Shown one piece after another: positions 55,493 to 64,000 of a stretch of DNA of 64,000 bases. The first letter of the stretch is position 1; each line of letters begins with the position of its first letter. The notes beneath the pieces are model-generated. The model saw only the letters and a program-made list of their open reading frames with translations, did no database searches and was not told where the DNA came from. The position numbers were made by a program, and so were the translations under genes. The DNA comes from Microbacteriaceae bacterium UBA1487 (lineage in GTDB: Bacteria > Actinomycetota > Actinomycetes > Actinomycetales > Microbacteriaceae). The stretch spans positions 162,989 through 226,988 of the forward strand of contig DCRR01000022.1 in NCBI GenBank assembly GCA_002325245.1, read 5' to 3'.

Positions 55493-56974
55493 GTGCCTGA
55501 ACCCGTTGACGTTGCCCTCATCGGTGGCGGCATCATGAGCGCGACGCTCGGTGCCCTCATCTCGGAACTCGAACCCGACTGGTCGATCACGATTCTCGAG
55601 GGTCTCGGCGATGTCGCGCTCGAGAGCTCGAACGCGTGGAACAACGCCGGCACCGGCCACGCGGCCCTGTGCGAGCTGAACTATTCGCCCGAGCGCCCCG
55701 ACGGCACGGTCGATGTGAGCAAGGCGATCGACATCAACGAGCAGTTCCAGGTGTCGCGCCAGTTCTGGAGCTTCCTGGTCGAGCAGGGCGTCATCCCGGA
55801 GCCGGAGCGCTTCATCAACTCGGTGCCTCACCTCAGCTTCGTCTGGGGTGAGGACAACGTCGCCTACCTGCGCAAGCGCTTCGAGGCGCTGAAAGATCAC
55901 CCGCTCTTCGCCGGATTGGAGTACACCGAGGATGCGCGCACGATTCGCGAGTGGGCCCCGCTGCTGATCCCGGGGCGCGCCAAGTCGCAGCCGATCGCGG
56001 CGACGCGCATCACCTCCGGCACCGACGTCGACTTCGGCGCCCTCACCCGCGATCTGATCGATCACCTGGTGGCGCGCGGCGCCGACCTGCGGCTCAGCCA
56101 CCGCGTCACGGGGCTGAAGAAGAAGGGCGACGTCTGGCGCATCCGGGGCCGCCGCGAGGTGGGACTGACAGCCTTCGAGCTGAACGCCCGGTTCGTGTTC
56201 GTGGGCGCGGGCGGCGGCGCGCTGACGCTGCTGCAGCGCTCGGGCATCCGCGAGATCCGGGGCTACGGCGGCTTCCCGATCAGCGGCCAGTTCCTGCGCA
56301 CCGACGAGCCGAGCGTGGTGGAGCGTCACCACGGCAAGGTCTACGGCAAGGCCTCGGTGGGGGCCCCGCCGATGTCGGTGCCGCACCTCGACACCCGCGT
56401 GGTCGACGGCAGCAAGAGCCTGCTGTTCGGCCCGTATGCGGGCTTCACCCCCAAGTTCCTGAAGACCGGAACCTGGTGGGATCTGTTCGGCTCGATCCGC
56501 TGGCACAACCTCGGCACGATGGTGGGCGCGGGGCTGCGCAACCTCGGTCTGGTGAAGTACCTGGTGGGGGAGCTGCTCGCCTCGCGGGCGGCGAAGCACC
56601 GCGTGCTGCAGGAGTTCGCCCCGACCGCGAAGCGCGGCGACTGGCGCCTGATCACGGCCGGCCAGCGGGTGCAGATCATGAAGCGGGATGCGAACGGCAC
56701 CCCGGTCATCCAGCTCGGCACCGAGGTGGTGGCGGCCGGCGACGGCTCGATCGCCGGTCTGCTGGGCGCATCGCCCGGCGCCTCGACGGCGGTGCCGATC
56801 ATGCTGGGGCTGCTCGAGCGCTGCTTCCCGGAGCGCTTCGCGGGCTGGCGTCCGGGTCTTCAGTCGATGATCCCGAGCCTCGGCTCGAAGCTGTCGGACG
56901 ACGAGAAGGCGGCGGCGCGCACGCTGACGTCGACCGCGGCGAAGCTCGAGCTGACAGCGCCCACGCCCCAGTAG
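55493..56974 (+). CDS. mqo: Malate:quinone oxidoreductase
   Basis: 493 residues from GTG 55493; ATG 55484 lies inside the -10 box TAGGAT (55480-55485) and is unlikely, so the mRNA is leaderless with a 7-base gap. FAD-binding ALIGGGIMSATLGALI, SSNAWNNAGTGHAALCELNY, and GVIPEPERFINSVPHLSFVWG are typical of Mqo. A peripheral membrane enzyme oxidising malate and passing electrons to menaquinone. It interrupts the asd-lysC pair but has no metabolic need for them. Confidence 0.96.
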   Translation: MPEPVDVALIGGGIMSATLGALISELEPDWSITILEGLGDVALESSNAWNNAGTGHAALCELNYSPERPDGTVDVSKAIDINEQFQVSRQFWSFLVEQGVIPEPERFINSVPHLSFVWGEDNVAYLRKRFEALKDHPLFAGLEYTEDARTIREWAPLLIPGRAKSQPIAATRITSGTDVDFGALTRDLIDHLVARGADLRLSHRVTGLKKKGDVWRIRGRREVGLTAFELNARFVFVGAGGGALTLLQRSGIREIRGYGGFPISGQFLRTDEPSVVERHHGKVYGKASVGAPPMSVPHLDTRVVDGSKSLLFGPYAGFTPKFLKTGTWWDLFGSIRWHNLGTMVGAGLRNLGLVKYLVGELLASRAAKHRVLQEFAPTAKRGDWRLITAGQRVQIMKRDANGTPVIQLGTEVVAAGDGSIAGLLGASPGASTAVPIMLGLLERCFPERFAGWRPGLQSMIPSLGSKLSDDEKAAARTLTSTAAKLELTAPTPQ

Positions 56975-57023
56975 CTCACCGCGATGCCGCACCGCCGGTT
57001 TCAGTCACGGCGGCGCGGGCGTC

Positions 57024-57029
57024 TAGAAT
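57024..57029 (+). promoter_or_regulatory. -10 box of the lysC promoter
   Basis: TAGAAT with a weak TTCAGT -35 box 18 bases upstream (57000-57005). The leader is about 30 bases and carries CAGGAG before the GTG start. No lysine riboswitch is visible. Confidence 0.5.
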
Positions 57030-57065
57030 TGTGCGTCTGCACCCGCGATCCAGGAGCCAAACCCC

Positions 57066-58331
57066 GTGAGCCTCATCGTCCAGAAGTACGGCGGTTCGTC
57101 CGTCGCCGACGCCGAGAGCATCAAGCGGGTGGCCAAGCGCATCGTCGAGACCCGCAAGGCGGGCAACGAGGTCGTCGTCGCCGTGTCGGCGATGGGCGAC
57201 ACCACGGACGAGCTGATCGACCTCGCGCATGAGGTCGCGCCGATCCCCGAGCCGCGTGAGCTCGACATGCTGCTCACGACGGGGGAGCGCATCTCGATGG
57301 CGCTGCTCGCGATGGCGATCAAGAGCATGGGCTACGAGGCGCGCTCGTACACGGGCAGCCAGGCCGGCATGATCACCGACTCGCGACACGGCTCGGCGCG
57401 CATCGTCGACGTGACCCCGGGCCGCGTGCGCGAAGCGCTCGACGACGGCGCGATCGCGATCGTCGCGGGTTTCCAGGGCTTCAACCGCGACAGCCGCGAC
57501 ATCACGACGTTGGGCCGCGGCGGCTCCGACACCACCGCGGTGGCGCTGGCGGCGGCGCTGAAGGCGGATGTCTGCGAGATCTACACCGACGTCGACGGCG
57601 TCTTCACGGCCGACCCGCGGGTCGTGCCGAAGGCGCACAAGATCGAGCATGTCACGAGCGAGGAGATGCTCGAGCTGGCGGCCGCGGGGGCGAAGGTCCT
57701 GTACATTCGCGCGGTCGAGTACGCGCGGCGCCACGGTGTCACGCTGCACGTGCGCTCGTCGTTCAACAACAACGAGGGCACCTGGGTCGTCAACGGCAAT
57801 AGAGGAGAGACGATGGAAGAGCCCATCATCACAGGAGTCGCGGGCGACCTGAGCGAGGCGAAGATCACCGTCGTCGGTGTGCCCGACGTGCCCGGCAAGG
57901 CGGCCGAGATCTTCACGATCGTGGCGCAGACCGGCGCCAACATCGACATGATCGTGCAGAACGTATCGGCGGCTGCCACCGGCGTCACCGATATCTCGTT
58001 CACGCTGCCCAAGGCCGAGGGCGAGAAGGTGCTCACCGCGCTGCGCGTGGCGCAGGAGGGCGCCGGCTTCGAGTCGCTGCAGTACGACGACCAGATCGGC
58101 AAGCTCTCGGTCGTCGGTGCCGGCATGCGCACCAGCGCCGGCGTCTCGGCGCAGCTGTTCACCTCGCTGTCGGATGCGGGCATCAACATCGAGATGATCT
58201 CGACCTCGGAGATCCGCATCTCGGTCGTCACGCGCGCCGACACGCTCGCCGACGCCATGCGCATCGTCCACAACGCCTTCGGCCTCGACGGCGAGGTCGA
58301 CGCGGTCGTGCACGCGGGCACCGGCCGCTGA
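57066..58331 (+). CDS. lysC: Aspartate kinase, alpha subunit
   Basis: 421 residues from GTG 57066, after AGGAG. Kinase motifs [34 protein letters not shown] and [11 protein letters not shown]; two ACT regulatory domains occupy the C-terminal 170 residues ([17 protein letters not shown] and [18 protein letters not shown]). It phosphorylates aspartate, feeding asd. Feedback inhibition by lysine plus threonine is typical for this alpha2beta2 type. An internal start gives the beta subunit. Confidence 0.96.
   Translation: MSLIVQKYGGSSVADAESIKRVAKRIVETRKAGNEVVVAVSAMGDTTDELIDLAHEVAPIPEPRELDMLLTTGERISMALLAMAIKSMGYEARSYTGSQAGMITDSRHGSARIVDVTPGRVREALDDGAIAIVAGFQGFNRDSRDITTLGRGGSDTTAVALAAALKADVCEIYTDVDGVFTADPRVVPKAHKIEHVTSEEMLELAAAGAKVLYIRAVEYARRHGVTLHVRSSFNNNEGTWVVNGNRGETMEEPIITGVAGDLSEAKITVVGVPDVPGKAAEIFTIVAQTGANIDMIVQNVSAAATGVTDISFTLPKAEGEKVLTALRVAQEGAGFESLQYDDQIGKLSVVGAGMRTSAGVSAQLFTSLSDAGINIEMISTSEIRISVVTRADTLADAMRIVHNAFGLDGEVDAVVHAGTGR
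57813..58331 (+). CDS. lysC: Aspartate kinase, beta subunit by internal in-frame start
   Basis: ATG 57813, in the lysC frame, is preceded by AGAGGAGAG five bases upstream and gives a 172-residue protein starting [11 protein letters not shown]. Corynebacterium and Bacillus produce the same regulatory ACT-domain subunit from within lysC. The size and start context make it very likely here. Confidence 0.85.
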   Translation: MEEPIITGVAGDLSEAKITVVGVPDVPGKAAEIFTIVAQTGANIDMIVQNVSAAATGVTDISFTLPKAEGEKVLTALRVAQEGAGFESLQYDDQIGKLSVVGAGMRTSAGVSAQLFTSLSDAGINIEMISTSEIRISVVTRADTLADAMRIVHNAFGLDGEVDAVVHAGTGR

Positions 58332-58421
58332 GTCGCAGTCTGACGTGCTCGCGCCTCGCCCTTCCGCCGGTTGCGGGGCCCGCGGGCGCACGCGCCCGGC
58401 GTCGGCCTCTATGCTGAAAAG

Positions 58422-59096
58422 GTGACACCAGGCGAGGCTCAGCCGACGACGACCGACTCCGCTCGCCTTTCGCGCGTCCCGAGCGTGGGCATCGTCGCGG
58501 CGGATGAGCAGCTGCGTGCCGAGCTGGAGCAGGGGCTTCAGCTGGCGGGCCTCGCCGAATCCGTTGCCGTCTCGGTCGGCACCTGGATGGAGACCGTCTC
58601 CCACGAGGCCTTCCCGACCCAGGCCGTCATCTTCGACGCCGACGACGAGAGTGCGACCCCGTCGGTCGAAGCGCGGGTGCGGGCCAGCCGCGCCGCCAGC
58701 GCTCGCGTGATCGCCGTCACCCGCGACCTCGACGGCGCCTTCGCCGAGCGCTGGAAGGCCGCCGGCGCCGCCGACATCGTCACCCGCGAGCAGCTCGCCG
58801 ACGCCGTGCGCGCCCTCGCCGGCTCCGAGCCCGGCATCGCCGCCGAATGGCATCAGGACGCCCTGCAGCGGGCGAACCGCCCGAAGCTCAGCCCCGGTGA
58901 GACGCAGGCGCTCAAGCTGTACTGCAGCGGCCTCTCGACCATCGAGGTCGGGCGCGAGATGAACGTGCAGTACGAGACCGCCAAGACGTTCCTGCGCCGC
59001 GTGCGCGAGAAGTACGCCAAGGTGGGCCGGCCGGCCAGCAAGAAGATCGAGCTCATCCGTCGCGCGACGGAAGACGGCATTCTGGAGGAGGAGTAG
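58422..59096 (+). CDS. LuxR-type regulator with atypical receiver-like domain
   Basis: 224 residues. The C-terminal HTH is LSPGETQALKLYCSGLSTIE through VQYETAKTFLRRVREKYAKVG. The N-terminal 120 residues look like a CheY-type fold (VGIVAADEQLRAELEQGL, QAVIFDADDES, ARVIAVTRDLD, AADIVTREQLADAVRAL), with D69-like aspartates in IFDADD but without the usual conserved lysine in a clear K site. No sensor kinase is adjacent. TATGCT six bases before GTG 58422 marks a leaderless start. It is coupled to tdk (stop followed directly by GTG). Confidence 0.82.
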   Translation: MTPGEAQPTTTDSARLSRVPSVGIVAADEQLRAELEQGLQLAGLAESVAVSVGTWMETVSHEAFPTQAVIFDADDESATPSVEARVRASRAASARVIAVTRDLDGAFAERWKAAGAADIVTREQLADAVRALAGSEPGIAAEWHQDALQRANRPKLSPGETQALKLYCSGLSTIEVGREMNVQYETAKTFLRRVREKYAKVGRPASKKIELIRRATEDGILEEE

Positions 59097-59765
59097 GTGG
59101 CGAAGCTCTACTTCCGCTACGGCGCGATGAACAGCGGCAAGAGCACGGCGCTCCTGCAGGCCGCCTACAACTACGAGGAGCGCGGCCAGCGGGTGCTGCT
59201 GGCCAAGCCCGCCATCGACTCCAAAGGCGAGAACTCGATCGTCTCGCGGCTGGGAGTCGCGCGGCCCGTCGACTTCACCATCGGCCCCAGCGCCGATCTT
59301 GCGGCGCTGTTCGTCGCCGAGCGTGCGCGACTGGTACGCGAGAGCGGACAGGATCTGAGCTGCCTGCTCGTCGACGAGGCGCAGTTCCTCGACGAGCAGC
59401 AGGTGGACGACCTGCTGCGGATCGCCATCCAGCAGGACGTGCCGGTGCTCGCCTACGGCATCCGCACGGACTTCCAGACCGTCGCCTTCCCCGGCAGCCG
59501 CCGGCTGCTCGAGGTGGCGCACTCGCTCGAAGAGCTGAAGACCATCTGCCGGTGTGGACGCAAGGCGGTCTTCAACGCGCGCACCATCAACGGCGAGTTC
59601 GTCTTCGACGGCAACCAGGTCGCCATCGAGGACGGCGCTGAGGTGGTCTACGAATCGCTGTGCGGAGCCTGCTACCTCGACGAGAGCGGCGGCACGCTCA
59701 ACCGCGGCTGGCGGCCGCGCATCGACTTCAGCTACACCAGCGGACCCGACGCCGATTTCGCCTGA
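59097..59765 (+). CDS. tdk: Thymidine kinase
   Basis: 222 residues. P-loop GAMNSGKST (residues 9-17), the Walker B-like LLVDEAQFL, zinc ligands CRCGRKAVFNAR and CGACY, and the lasso motif near GNQVAIEDGAEVVYES. Type II thymidine kinase that phosphorylates thymidine in the salvage pathway. GTG 59097 starts right after the regulator's TAG with GGAGGAGGAG as ribosome site. A terminator follows at 59793. Confidence 0.95.
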   Translation: MAKLYFRYGAMNSGKSTALLQAAYNYEERGQRVLLAKPAIDSKGENSIVSRLGVARPVDFTIGPSADLAALFVAERARLVRESGQDLSCLLVDEAQFLDEQQVDDLLRIAIQQDVPVLAYGIRTDFQTVAFPGSRRLLEVAHSLEELKTICRCGRKAVFNARTINGEFVFDGNQVAIEDGAEVVYESLCGACYLDESGGTLNRGWRPRIDFSYTSGPDADFA

Positions 59766-59792
59766 GCGGGCGCGCTCAGCACGTCGGAAACG

Positions 59793-59830
59793 CGAAACGG
59801 CCGCCCTCTCGGACGGCCGTTTCGGTTGTG
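59793..59830 (+). terminator. Terminator after tdk
   Basis: An 11-bp stem CGAAACGGCCG/CGGCCGTTTCG with a 10-base loop, followed by GTTGTG. A second smaller palindrome CTGAGCG/CGCTCAG overlaps the tdk stop at 59762-59779. Confidence 0.8.
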
Positions 59831-59831
59831 G

Positions 59832-59905
59832 TCGGGGTAACAGGATTTGAACCTGCGGCCTCGTCGTCCCGAACGACGCGCGCTACCAAGCTGCGCCATA
59901 CCCCG
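59832..59905 (-). tRNA. tRNA-Pro (CGG)
   Basis: 74 nt with acceptor stem CGGGGTA/TACCCCG and discriminator A, D-arm GGCGCAGCTTGGTAGCGC, anticodon loop TTCGGGA (anticodon CGG) and T-loop GGTTCAAATCC. CCA is not encoded. Confidence 0.97.
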
Positions 59906-59934
59906 GTGATGCACTTGCCGTGAACGGCAACCTG

Positions 59935-60903
59935 TCAAGGATAGCCGATTTCTGCGGGCATCTCGGTCAAGGTCAGCACAACCGCCTCGGGCGGGCACGC
60001 GAAGCGCACCGGCGCGTAGATCGAGGTGCCCAGACCGGCCGACACGTTCAGCAGCGCCGCGCCGCGCGCGTGCCGCCAGACGCTCAGCCCCTGCGCCTGC
60101 TCGCGCGGAATGTCGCAGTTCGTGACCAGCGCCGGCATGCCCGGCACCCGCACCTGGCCGCCGTGCGTGTGCCCGGCGAACAGCAGGGAGGCCCCCTCCG
60201 TCACGAAGTCATCGAGCACCCGCTGATAGGGGGCGTGCGTGACGCCGACCGTCAGCGGCGGCAGCGCCACCTTGTCGGTCCACGCCACGTTCTCGCGCAC
60301 CGCCTCCAGGTTCGCCGGGATCGAGCCGAGGTCGTCCCAGCCACGGTGTGCATCCGCCGTGCCGACGAACTCGAACGCCGTGCCCTTCAACTCGATCGCG
60401 GCGGCGCGATTGTTCAGGTCCGACCAGCCGTGGGCTTCGACGAACAGGTGCTCCAGGGCGGCGGTGTCCAGCTTCACACCCTCGCTGTGCGACTTCGACG
60501 GGCCGCTGAAGTAGTGGAACGGGTTCTTGAAGGTCGGGCCGACGTAGTCGTTCGACCCGTGCACGAAGACACCGGGCACGTCGCGGAAGGGCTCCAGAGC
60601 CTCCGCCACGGCCGGGATCGCGTCCCGGTGGCCCAGATTGTCGCCCGTGTTCACGATCAGGTCGGGTTCCACCCGCGCGAGCGAGCGCACGAAGTCGATC
60701 TTCGAGCGCTGCCACGGGGCCAGGTGGAGGTCGCTCAGGTGCAGGATCGTGATCGGACGGGAGCCGGGTGCGAGGATCGGCAGCGTCTCCTCACGCACCG
60801 TCCAGCGCACCCGTTCGACGAGCGCGCCGTAGGCGAAAGCCGCTGCGCCGAGCGCCGCGGCGGTGCCGATTCCGGCGCCGACGCGGCGAAGCTCGGAACT
60901 CAC
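59935..60903 (-). CDS. Membrane-anchored metallophosphoesterase
   Basis: 322 residues from GTG 60903, overlapping the upstream penicillin-binding protein stop (GTGA). One N-terminal hydrophobic segment, then the calcineurin-like motifs ILHLSDLHLAPW, VNTGDNLG, VHGSND and FAGHTHGGQ binding two metals. YaeI/YkuE-like members cleave phosphodiesters or UDP-sugar lipids at the membrane. Coupling to a peptidoglycan synthase suggests an envelope role; this pairing is common in actinobacteria. Confidence 0.92.
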   Translation of the reverse strand: MSSELRRVGAGIGTAAALGAAAFAYGALVERVRWTVREETLPILAPGSRPITILHLSDLHLAPWQRSKIDFVRSLARVEPDLIVNTGDNLGHRDAIPAVAEALEPFRDVPGVFVHGSNDYVGPTFKNPFHYFSGPSKSHSEGVKLDTAALEHLFVEAHGWSDLNNRAAAIELKGTAFEFVGTADAHRGWDDLGSIPANLEAVRENVAWTDKVALPPLTVGVTHAPYQRVLDDFVTEGASLLFAGHTHGGQVRVPGMPALVTNCDIPREQAQGLSVWRHARGAALLNVSAGLGTSIYAPVRFACPPEAVVLTLTEMPAEIGYP

Positions 60904-63467
60904 GGGCAGGAGACTTCTCGAACCGTCAGCGTGATGGCATTGCTCTTGTTGAGCACGCTTCCGGCAGCCGGGTCCTGCGCCACCACGGTGCCGAGTGACG
61001 CGGGAGGGTCGCCCACGTCCGCGACAGCGCACGTCTCCACCACATTCGTGAACCCAGCGTCGTTCAGCACCGTCTCAGCGGTCGAGTAGTCGTAGCCCTG
61101 CGTCGAGACGTCGGGGATCACTGCCGACTTGCCGTTCGAGGTGTAGACCTTCACCTCGGTGCCACGCGGCACCGACGAGCCCTCGCTCGGTGAGATCTTC
61201 GCCACGGTGCCCTCGGGCAGATCGGAGTCGACCTCCCCGGCGTCCGTGTAGCGCAGCTCCACCAGTTCGATCGCCGACTTCGCCGCCTGGGGCGTGCCGC
61301 CGATCAGGCCGTCGGGAATCGTCACCGGGTTGCCGGTCAGCAGGCCCGGGTCAGGATCGGCGAACGCCGAGCCCGGGAAGCGCTTGTCGATCTCGAGCGC
61401 GATCGGCTTGAAGATCGAGTGGCGCAGAACGGCAGCCTGGATGCCGTTGATGTAAATGCTTCGCAGCGCCTGCGTGCCGACGATGTTGCCGACCCAGACG
61501 GCCGTCGCGACCCGGGTCGAGGTGCCGACCATCCAGGTGTGCACCGAGGCATCCGTCGTTCCGGTCTTGCCGATGTAGGGGGTGCCGTCGTACGGGTTCG
61601 AGGCCGCCGCGGTGCCCGTCATCACGGCCGCCATCGCGTAGGCAGCCGTGTTCGCGACCTCGGGCGAGACGAGCGACTGGCCGCAGACCTGAGGCTGGCC
61701 TTCGACTTCGGTGCCGTCCGGCTGGATGACCGCGTCGATGATGATCGGCTCGCAGTACACGCCCTCGTTCGCGATCGCCGCGTAGGCCGCGGCTTGCGTC
61801 AGCGGTGCGATGTTGTTCTCGCAGCCGCCGATTGCGCACGAGGGGTTGGTCGCGAGGTCGGAGCCGTCAGTGGCGCCGTCGCCGCGGTGCACGCCGATCG
61901 ACGCGGCGAGCTCGGCGATGCGGGCCTGGTCGACATCGGCGGCCATCTGCATGAACACCGAGTTGACCGAGCCGGCGGTGCCGCGGACGACCGTGTACGA
62001 CCCCTTTTCGCCCGCGTCGTTTCGCACCTTGAAGGTGGTGCCGCCGTAGGTTCCGCCGATGTTCGAGTCGAAGAACTCGGCGTAGTTGAACTCGGTGATG
62101 CCGGCGTCGAAGGCCTCATTCACGCCGTGACCTGCGTCGAGGAAGGCGAGCAGAACGTACGGCTTGTACGTCGACCCCGGCTGGAAACCGCTGCCGCCGC
62201 CGCCCGCGAGGTCGGTGTTGAAGTTGACCGCTGTGGTGGAATTGCCGCCCCCGTCGAGGGTGTTGTCGAAGGTCTTGTTCTGCGCCATCACGATGATGCG
62301 GCCGGTGCCCACCTCGACGCTCGAGACGGCGGCACCGAGTTGGAACCTGCTCTCATCGGCCGGCGCGTACTGCTTGACTGTCGAATTGGCGGTCCCGGCG
62401 AGGTTCGGGTTGATTGACAGCACGAGCGTGTAGCCGCCCTGTTTCCAGTTCTCGGAACGCTCCTCTTCGGTCGTTCCGAGACTCGCCAGGGTTTCCACCT
62501 GGCGAGTCGCATAGTCGCACGCGAACCGGTACTGCTTCTCAGCAGCCAGGCAACCGTTATGCGGCGCGGAGTAGTTGACGAATTCCTCATCCACCGGGAT
62601 GGCGAGCGCCTCATCGCGCTCCTCGAGCGTGATGTAGCCCTCCTCGTGCATCGCCGTCAGGATCACGTCGCGACGCTCCTGGTTGGCTGCGTAGTTGTCG
62701 GGCGTCGCCAGGCTGCGCGCGTTCGGGTACTGCACGATCGCGATGAGGCTCGCCGCCTCCGCGATCGTCAGCTCGCTCGCGTCCTTCGAGAAGTACTGCT
62801 CCGAGGCCGCCTGCACTCCGTAGGTGTTGCCTCCGAAACCGGCGATGTTCAGGTAGCCGGTGAGGATCTCTTCCTTCGTGTAGCGCTGCTCCAGGCCGAT
62901 CGCCAGCTTCATCTCGCGCAGCTTGCGGTCGATCGACGGGTCGAGCGCCTCCGCGATGAGCTCTGTCTGGGTGTCGATGTCGTAGTCGGGGTTGTTGACG
63001 ATCTGGGTGACGATGATGTTGCGCACGGTCTGCATCGTGAGCGTCGAGGCGCCACCCGCATCCTCGCCCGTCGCCTGGCCGAGCGCCGCGCGGATGACGG
63101 AGGGCAGGTCGACGCCGCCGTGCTCGTAGAAGCGGCGGTCCTCACCCGCGATGGCCGCCTGCGCGAGGTACGGGCTCATCTCGTCGAGGCTGATCTGCTC
63201 GCGGTTCTGGTAGAACACCGTGGCGATGTTGACCACGTCGCCGTCGTCGTTGTAGGCGATGATCTGGTTCTGCTGCGAACCCTCATCGAGCTCGATGTAG
63301 TCGGGAAGACTGTCGAAGATCCCGATGGTGCTGCTGGCGGTGACACCGGTCACGGCGATGGCAGGGGCGACCATGACGGTCACAAGCAGTCCGGCGAGCG
63401 CACTCAGGCCAAGCGTTCCGAAGATCGCACCGAGCACCCCGCCGGCCGTCAGATTCTGGGCAGGCAT
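60900..63467 (-). CDS. Bifunctional penicillin-binding protein with PASTA repeats
   Basis: 855 residues. Membrane anchor at about 18-45, GT51 transglycosylase domain with AIAGEDRRFYEHGGVD (catalytic glutamate about 110) and QRYTKEEILTGYLN, transpeptidase domain with the active serine STYK (about 429), SVN (about 504) and KTGTT (about 631), then PASTA-type repeats (about 715-855). Polymerises and cross-links peptidoglycan; PASTA segments sense muropeptides or beta-lactams. TACCCT, seven bases before the ATG, indicates leaderless expression. Related to PonA-type class A enzymes of actinobacteria. Confidence 0.95.
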   Translation of the reverse strand: MPAQNLTAGGVLGAIFGTLGLSALAGLLVTVMVAPAIAVTGVTASSTIGIFDSLPDYIELDEGSQQNQIIAYNDDGDVVNIATVFYQNREQISLDEMSPYLAQAAIAGEDRRFYEHGGVDLPSVIRAALGQATGEDAGGASTLTMQTVRNIIVTQIVNNPDYDIDTQTELIAEALDPSIDRKLREMKLAIGLEQRYTKEEILTGYLNIAGFGGNTYGVQAASEQYFSKDASELTIAEAASLIAIVQYPNARSLATPDNYAANQERRDVILTAMHEEGYITLEERDEALAIPVDEEFVNYSAPHNGCLAAEKQYRFACDYATRQVETLASLGTTEEERSENWKQGGYTLVLSINPNLAGTANSTVKQYAPADESRFQLGAAVSSVEVGTGRIIVMAQNKTFDNTLDGGGNSTTAVNFNTDLAGGGGSGFQPGSTYKPYVLLAFLDAGHGVNEAFDAGITEFNYAEFFDSNIGGTYGGTTFKVRNDAGEKGSYTVVRGTAGSVNSVFMQMAADVDQARIAELAASIGVHRGDGATDGSDLATNPSCAIGGCENNIAPLTQAAAYAAIANEGVYCEPIIIDAVIQPDGTEVEGQPQVCGQSLVSPEVANTAAYAMAAVMTGTAAASNPYDGTPYIGKTGTTDASVHTWMVGTSTRVATAVWVGNIVGTQALRSIYINGIQAAVLRHSIFKPIALEIDKRFPGSAFADPDPGLLTGNPVTIPDGLIGGTPQAAKSAIELVELRYTDAGEVDSDLPEGTVAKISPSEGSSVPRGTEVKVYTSNGKSAVIPDVSTQGYDYSTAETVLNDAGFTNVVETCAVADVGDPPASLGTVVAQDPAAGSVLNKSNAITLTVREVSCP

Positions 63468-63520
63468 AGTCTTTAGGGTACGGGACGACTCCGAACTTCA
63501 AGCTGAACGGAAGCAGAAAG

Positions 63521-63688
63521 ATGACCAGGTGGGAATACCTGACCACACCGCTCATGATCCACAACACCGCCGCGATCCTCAACAACTGGGGCAGCCAGGG
63601 CTGGGAGCTCGTGCAGGTGGTGACCGGTCCCGAAGGCGGGCTCGTGGCCTACCTGAAGCGCCCGGTCGCCGCGGAGGCCTCCGCGTGA
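63521..63688 (+). CDS. DUF4177 family small protein
   Basis: 55 residues (MTRWEYLTTPLMIHNTAAIL...), with the WEY start, NNWGSQGWELVQVV core and AYLKRP end typical of DUF4177. Function unknown. The stop overlaps the GTG of the following RidA-type gene (GTGA), so both form an operon. It diverges from the penicillin-binding protein gene with 53 bases between the start codons. Confidence 0.88.
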   Translation: MTRWEYLTTPLMIHNTAAILNNWGSQGWELVQVVTGPEGGLVAYLKRPVAAEASA

Positions 63689-64000
63689 GCGCCGTCGCCG
63701 CGCGTCTGGCCGAGCTCGGTCTGACCCTGCCGGCCGTCGCGAAGCCCGTCGCCGCCTACATTCCCTCGATCGTCTCCGGCGACCTCGTCTACACCGCGGG
63801 GCAGCTTCCCTTCATTGACGGGGCGCTCCCCGCGACCGGCAAGGTCGGCGGCGACGTCACGCCTGAGGACGCCGCCGGCTACGCCCGCATCTGCGCCCTG
63901 AACGCGCTCGCCGCCGCCGAGGACGCGATCGGATCGCTGGACCGGGTCACACGTGTCGTCAAGGCGGTCGTGTTCGTGGCGTCCACCCCCGACTTCACCG
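63685..64000 (+). CDS. RidA family protein, 3' truncated by window
   Basis: The first 105 residues of a YjgF/RidA-like protein: LPAVAKPVAAYIPSIVSGD, VYTAGQLPF, ALNALAAAEDAIGSLD and the strand RVVKAVVFVAS. RidA proteins hydrolyse reactive enamine/imine intermediates; the Arg105 equivalent that decides activity lies beyond the window. GTG 63685 overlaps the previous stop. Confidence 0.9.
   Translation, partial: MSAVAARLAELGLTLPAVAKPVAAYIPSIVSGDLVYTAGQLPFIDGALPATGKVGGDVTPEDAAGYARICALNALAAAEDAIGSLDRVTRVVKAVVFVASTPDFT

Noticed and set aside
56976..59522. 848-codon open frame on the minus strand across lysC, the LuxR-type gene and tdk
   Set aside because: It is antisense to three well-recognised genes with conserved motifs; long antisense frames are common in high-GC DNA. 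It has no recognisable domain.
61000..61400. A separate exported PASTA protein
   Set aside because: The PASTA-type segments are continuous with the transpeptidase domain in one frame, with no internal start or stop.

Overview
The window is ordinary chromosome from a high-GC Gram-positive actinobacterium. Synteny and protein style point to the family Microbacteriaceae: a small SRP RNA and tRNA-Ser beside dnaX-recR, an alpha/beta-type lysC, actinobacterial ribosomal protein operons, many TANNNT -10 boxes and many leaderless genes. The genus cannot be fixed from this sequence. I see no rRNA, CRISPR array, insertion sequence, prophage or replication origin. No gene-free stretch exceeds about 300 bp.

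Layout. 1-2.8 kb: end of nusG, a DUF368 membrane protein gene translationally coupled to it, then rplK-rplA. 2.9-5.2 kb: GNAT acetyltransferase, cupin, FAD amine oxidase-like protein. 5.2-13.5 kb: a sugar-glycoside utilisation island (lipoprotein binding protein, two permeases, ROK regulator and a GDE-type glycosidase on the minus strand, with a divergent GH13_18 phosphorylase). A decayed 3' end of a quinone oxidoreductase gene lies at its left edge and a complete homologue at its right. 14.6-17 kb: small membrane protein, YqaJ-type nuclease, unknown anchored protein. 17-18.3 kb: rplJ-rplL behind an L10-type leader with an attenuator. 18.3-23 kb: LacI repressor, two identical palindromic operators and an alpha-glucoside-type importer without its own ATPase. 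23-27.6 kb: ABC exporter and the reverse transsulfuration pair cbs-metB.

27.6-44.6 kb is a pentose block: LacI-type regulator and araBDA, xylB, xylA, ROK regulator, xylFGH, second ROK regulator, alditol oxidase and GH1 beta-glucosidase. Imported arabinose and xylose would both reach D-xylulose 5-phosphate and the pentose phosphate pathway. The ara genes plus xylB are bracketed by a 74-bp composite inverted repeat.

44.6-64 kb is housekeeping: MFS exporter, PAP2 phosphatase, saccharopine dehydrogenase-like enzyme, HerA/DUF853 ATPase, tRNA-Ser and SRP RNA, dnaX-recR, HAD phosphatase, asd, mqo, lysC, a LuxR-type regulator with tdk, tRNA-Pro, a metallophosphoesterase with a bifunctional penicillin-binding protein, DUF4177, and the start of a RidA-family gene cut by the window edge.

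The main oddities are a probable CTG start codon (DUF368), the truncated gene copy at the edge of the island, a REP-like palindrome translated inside dnaX, the inverted repeats around ara-xylB, a small gene overlapping the PAP2 gene in another frame, and a set of leaderless promoters with a nearly fixed 6-7 nt gap between -10 box and start codon. Starts were chosen from Shine-Dalgarno spacing, stop/start overlaps or these leaderless -10 boxes.
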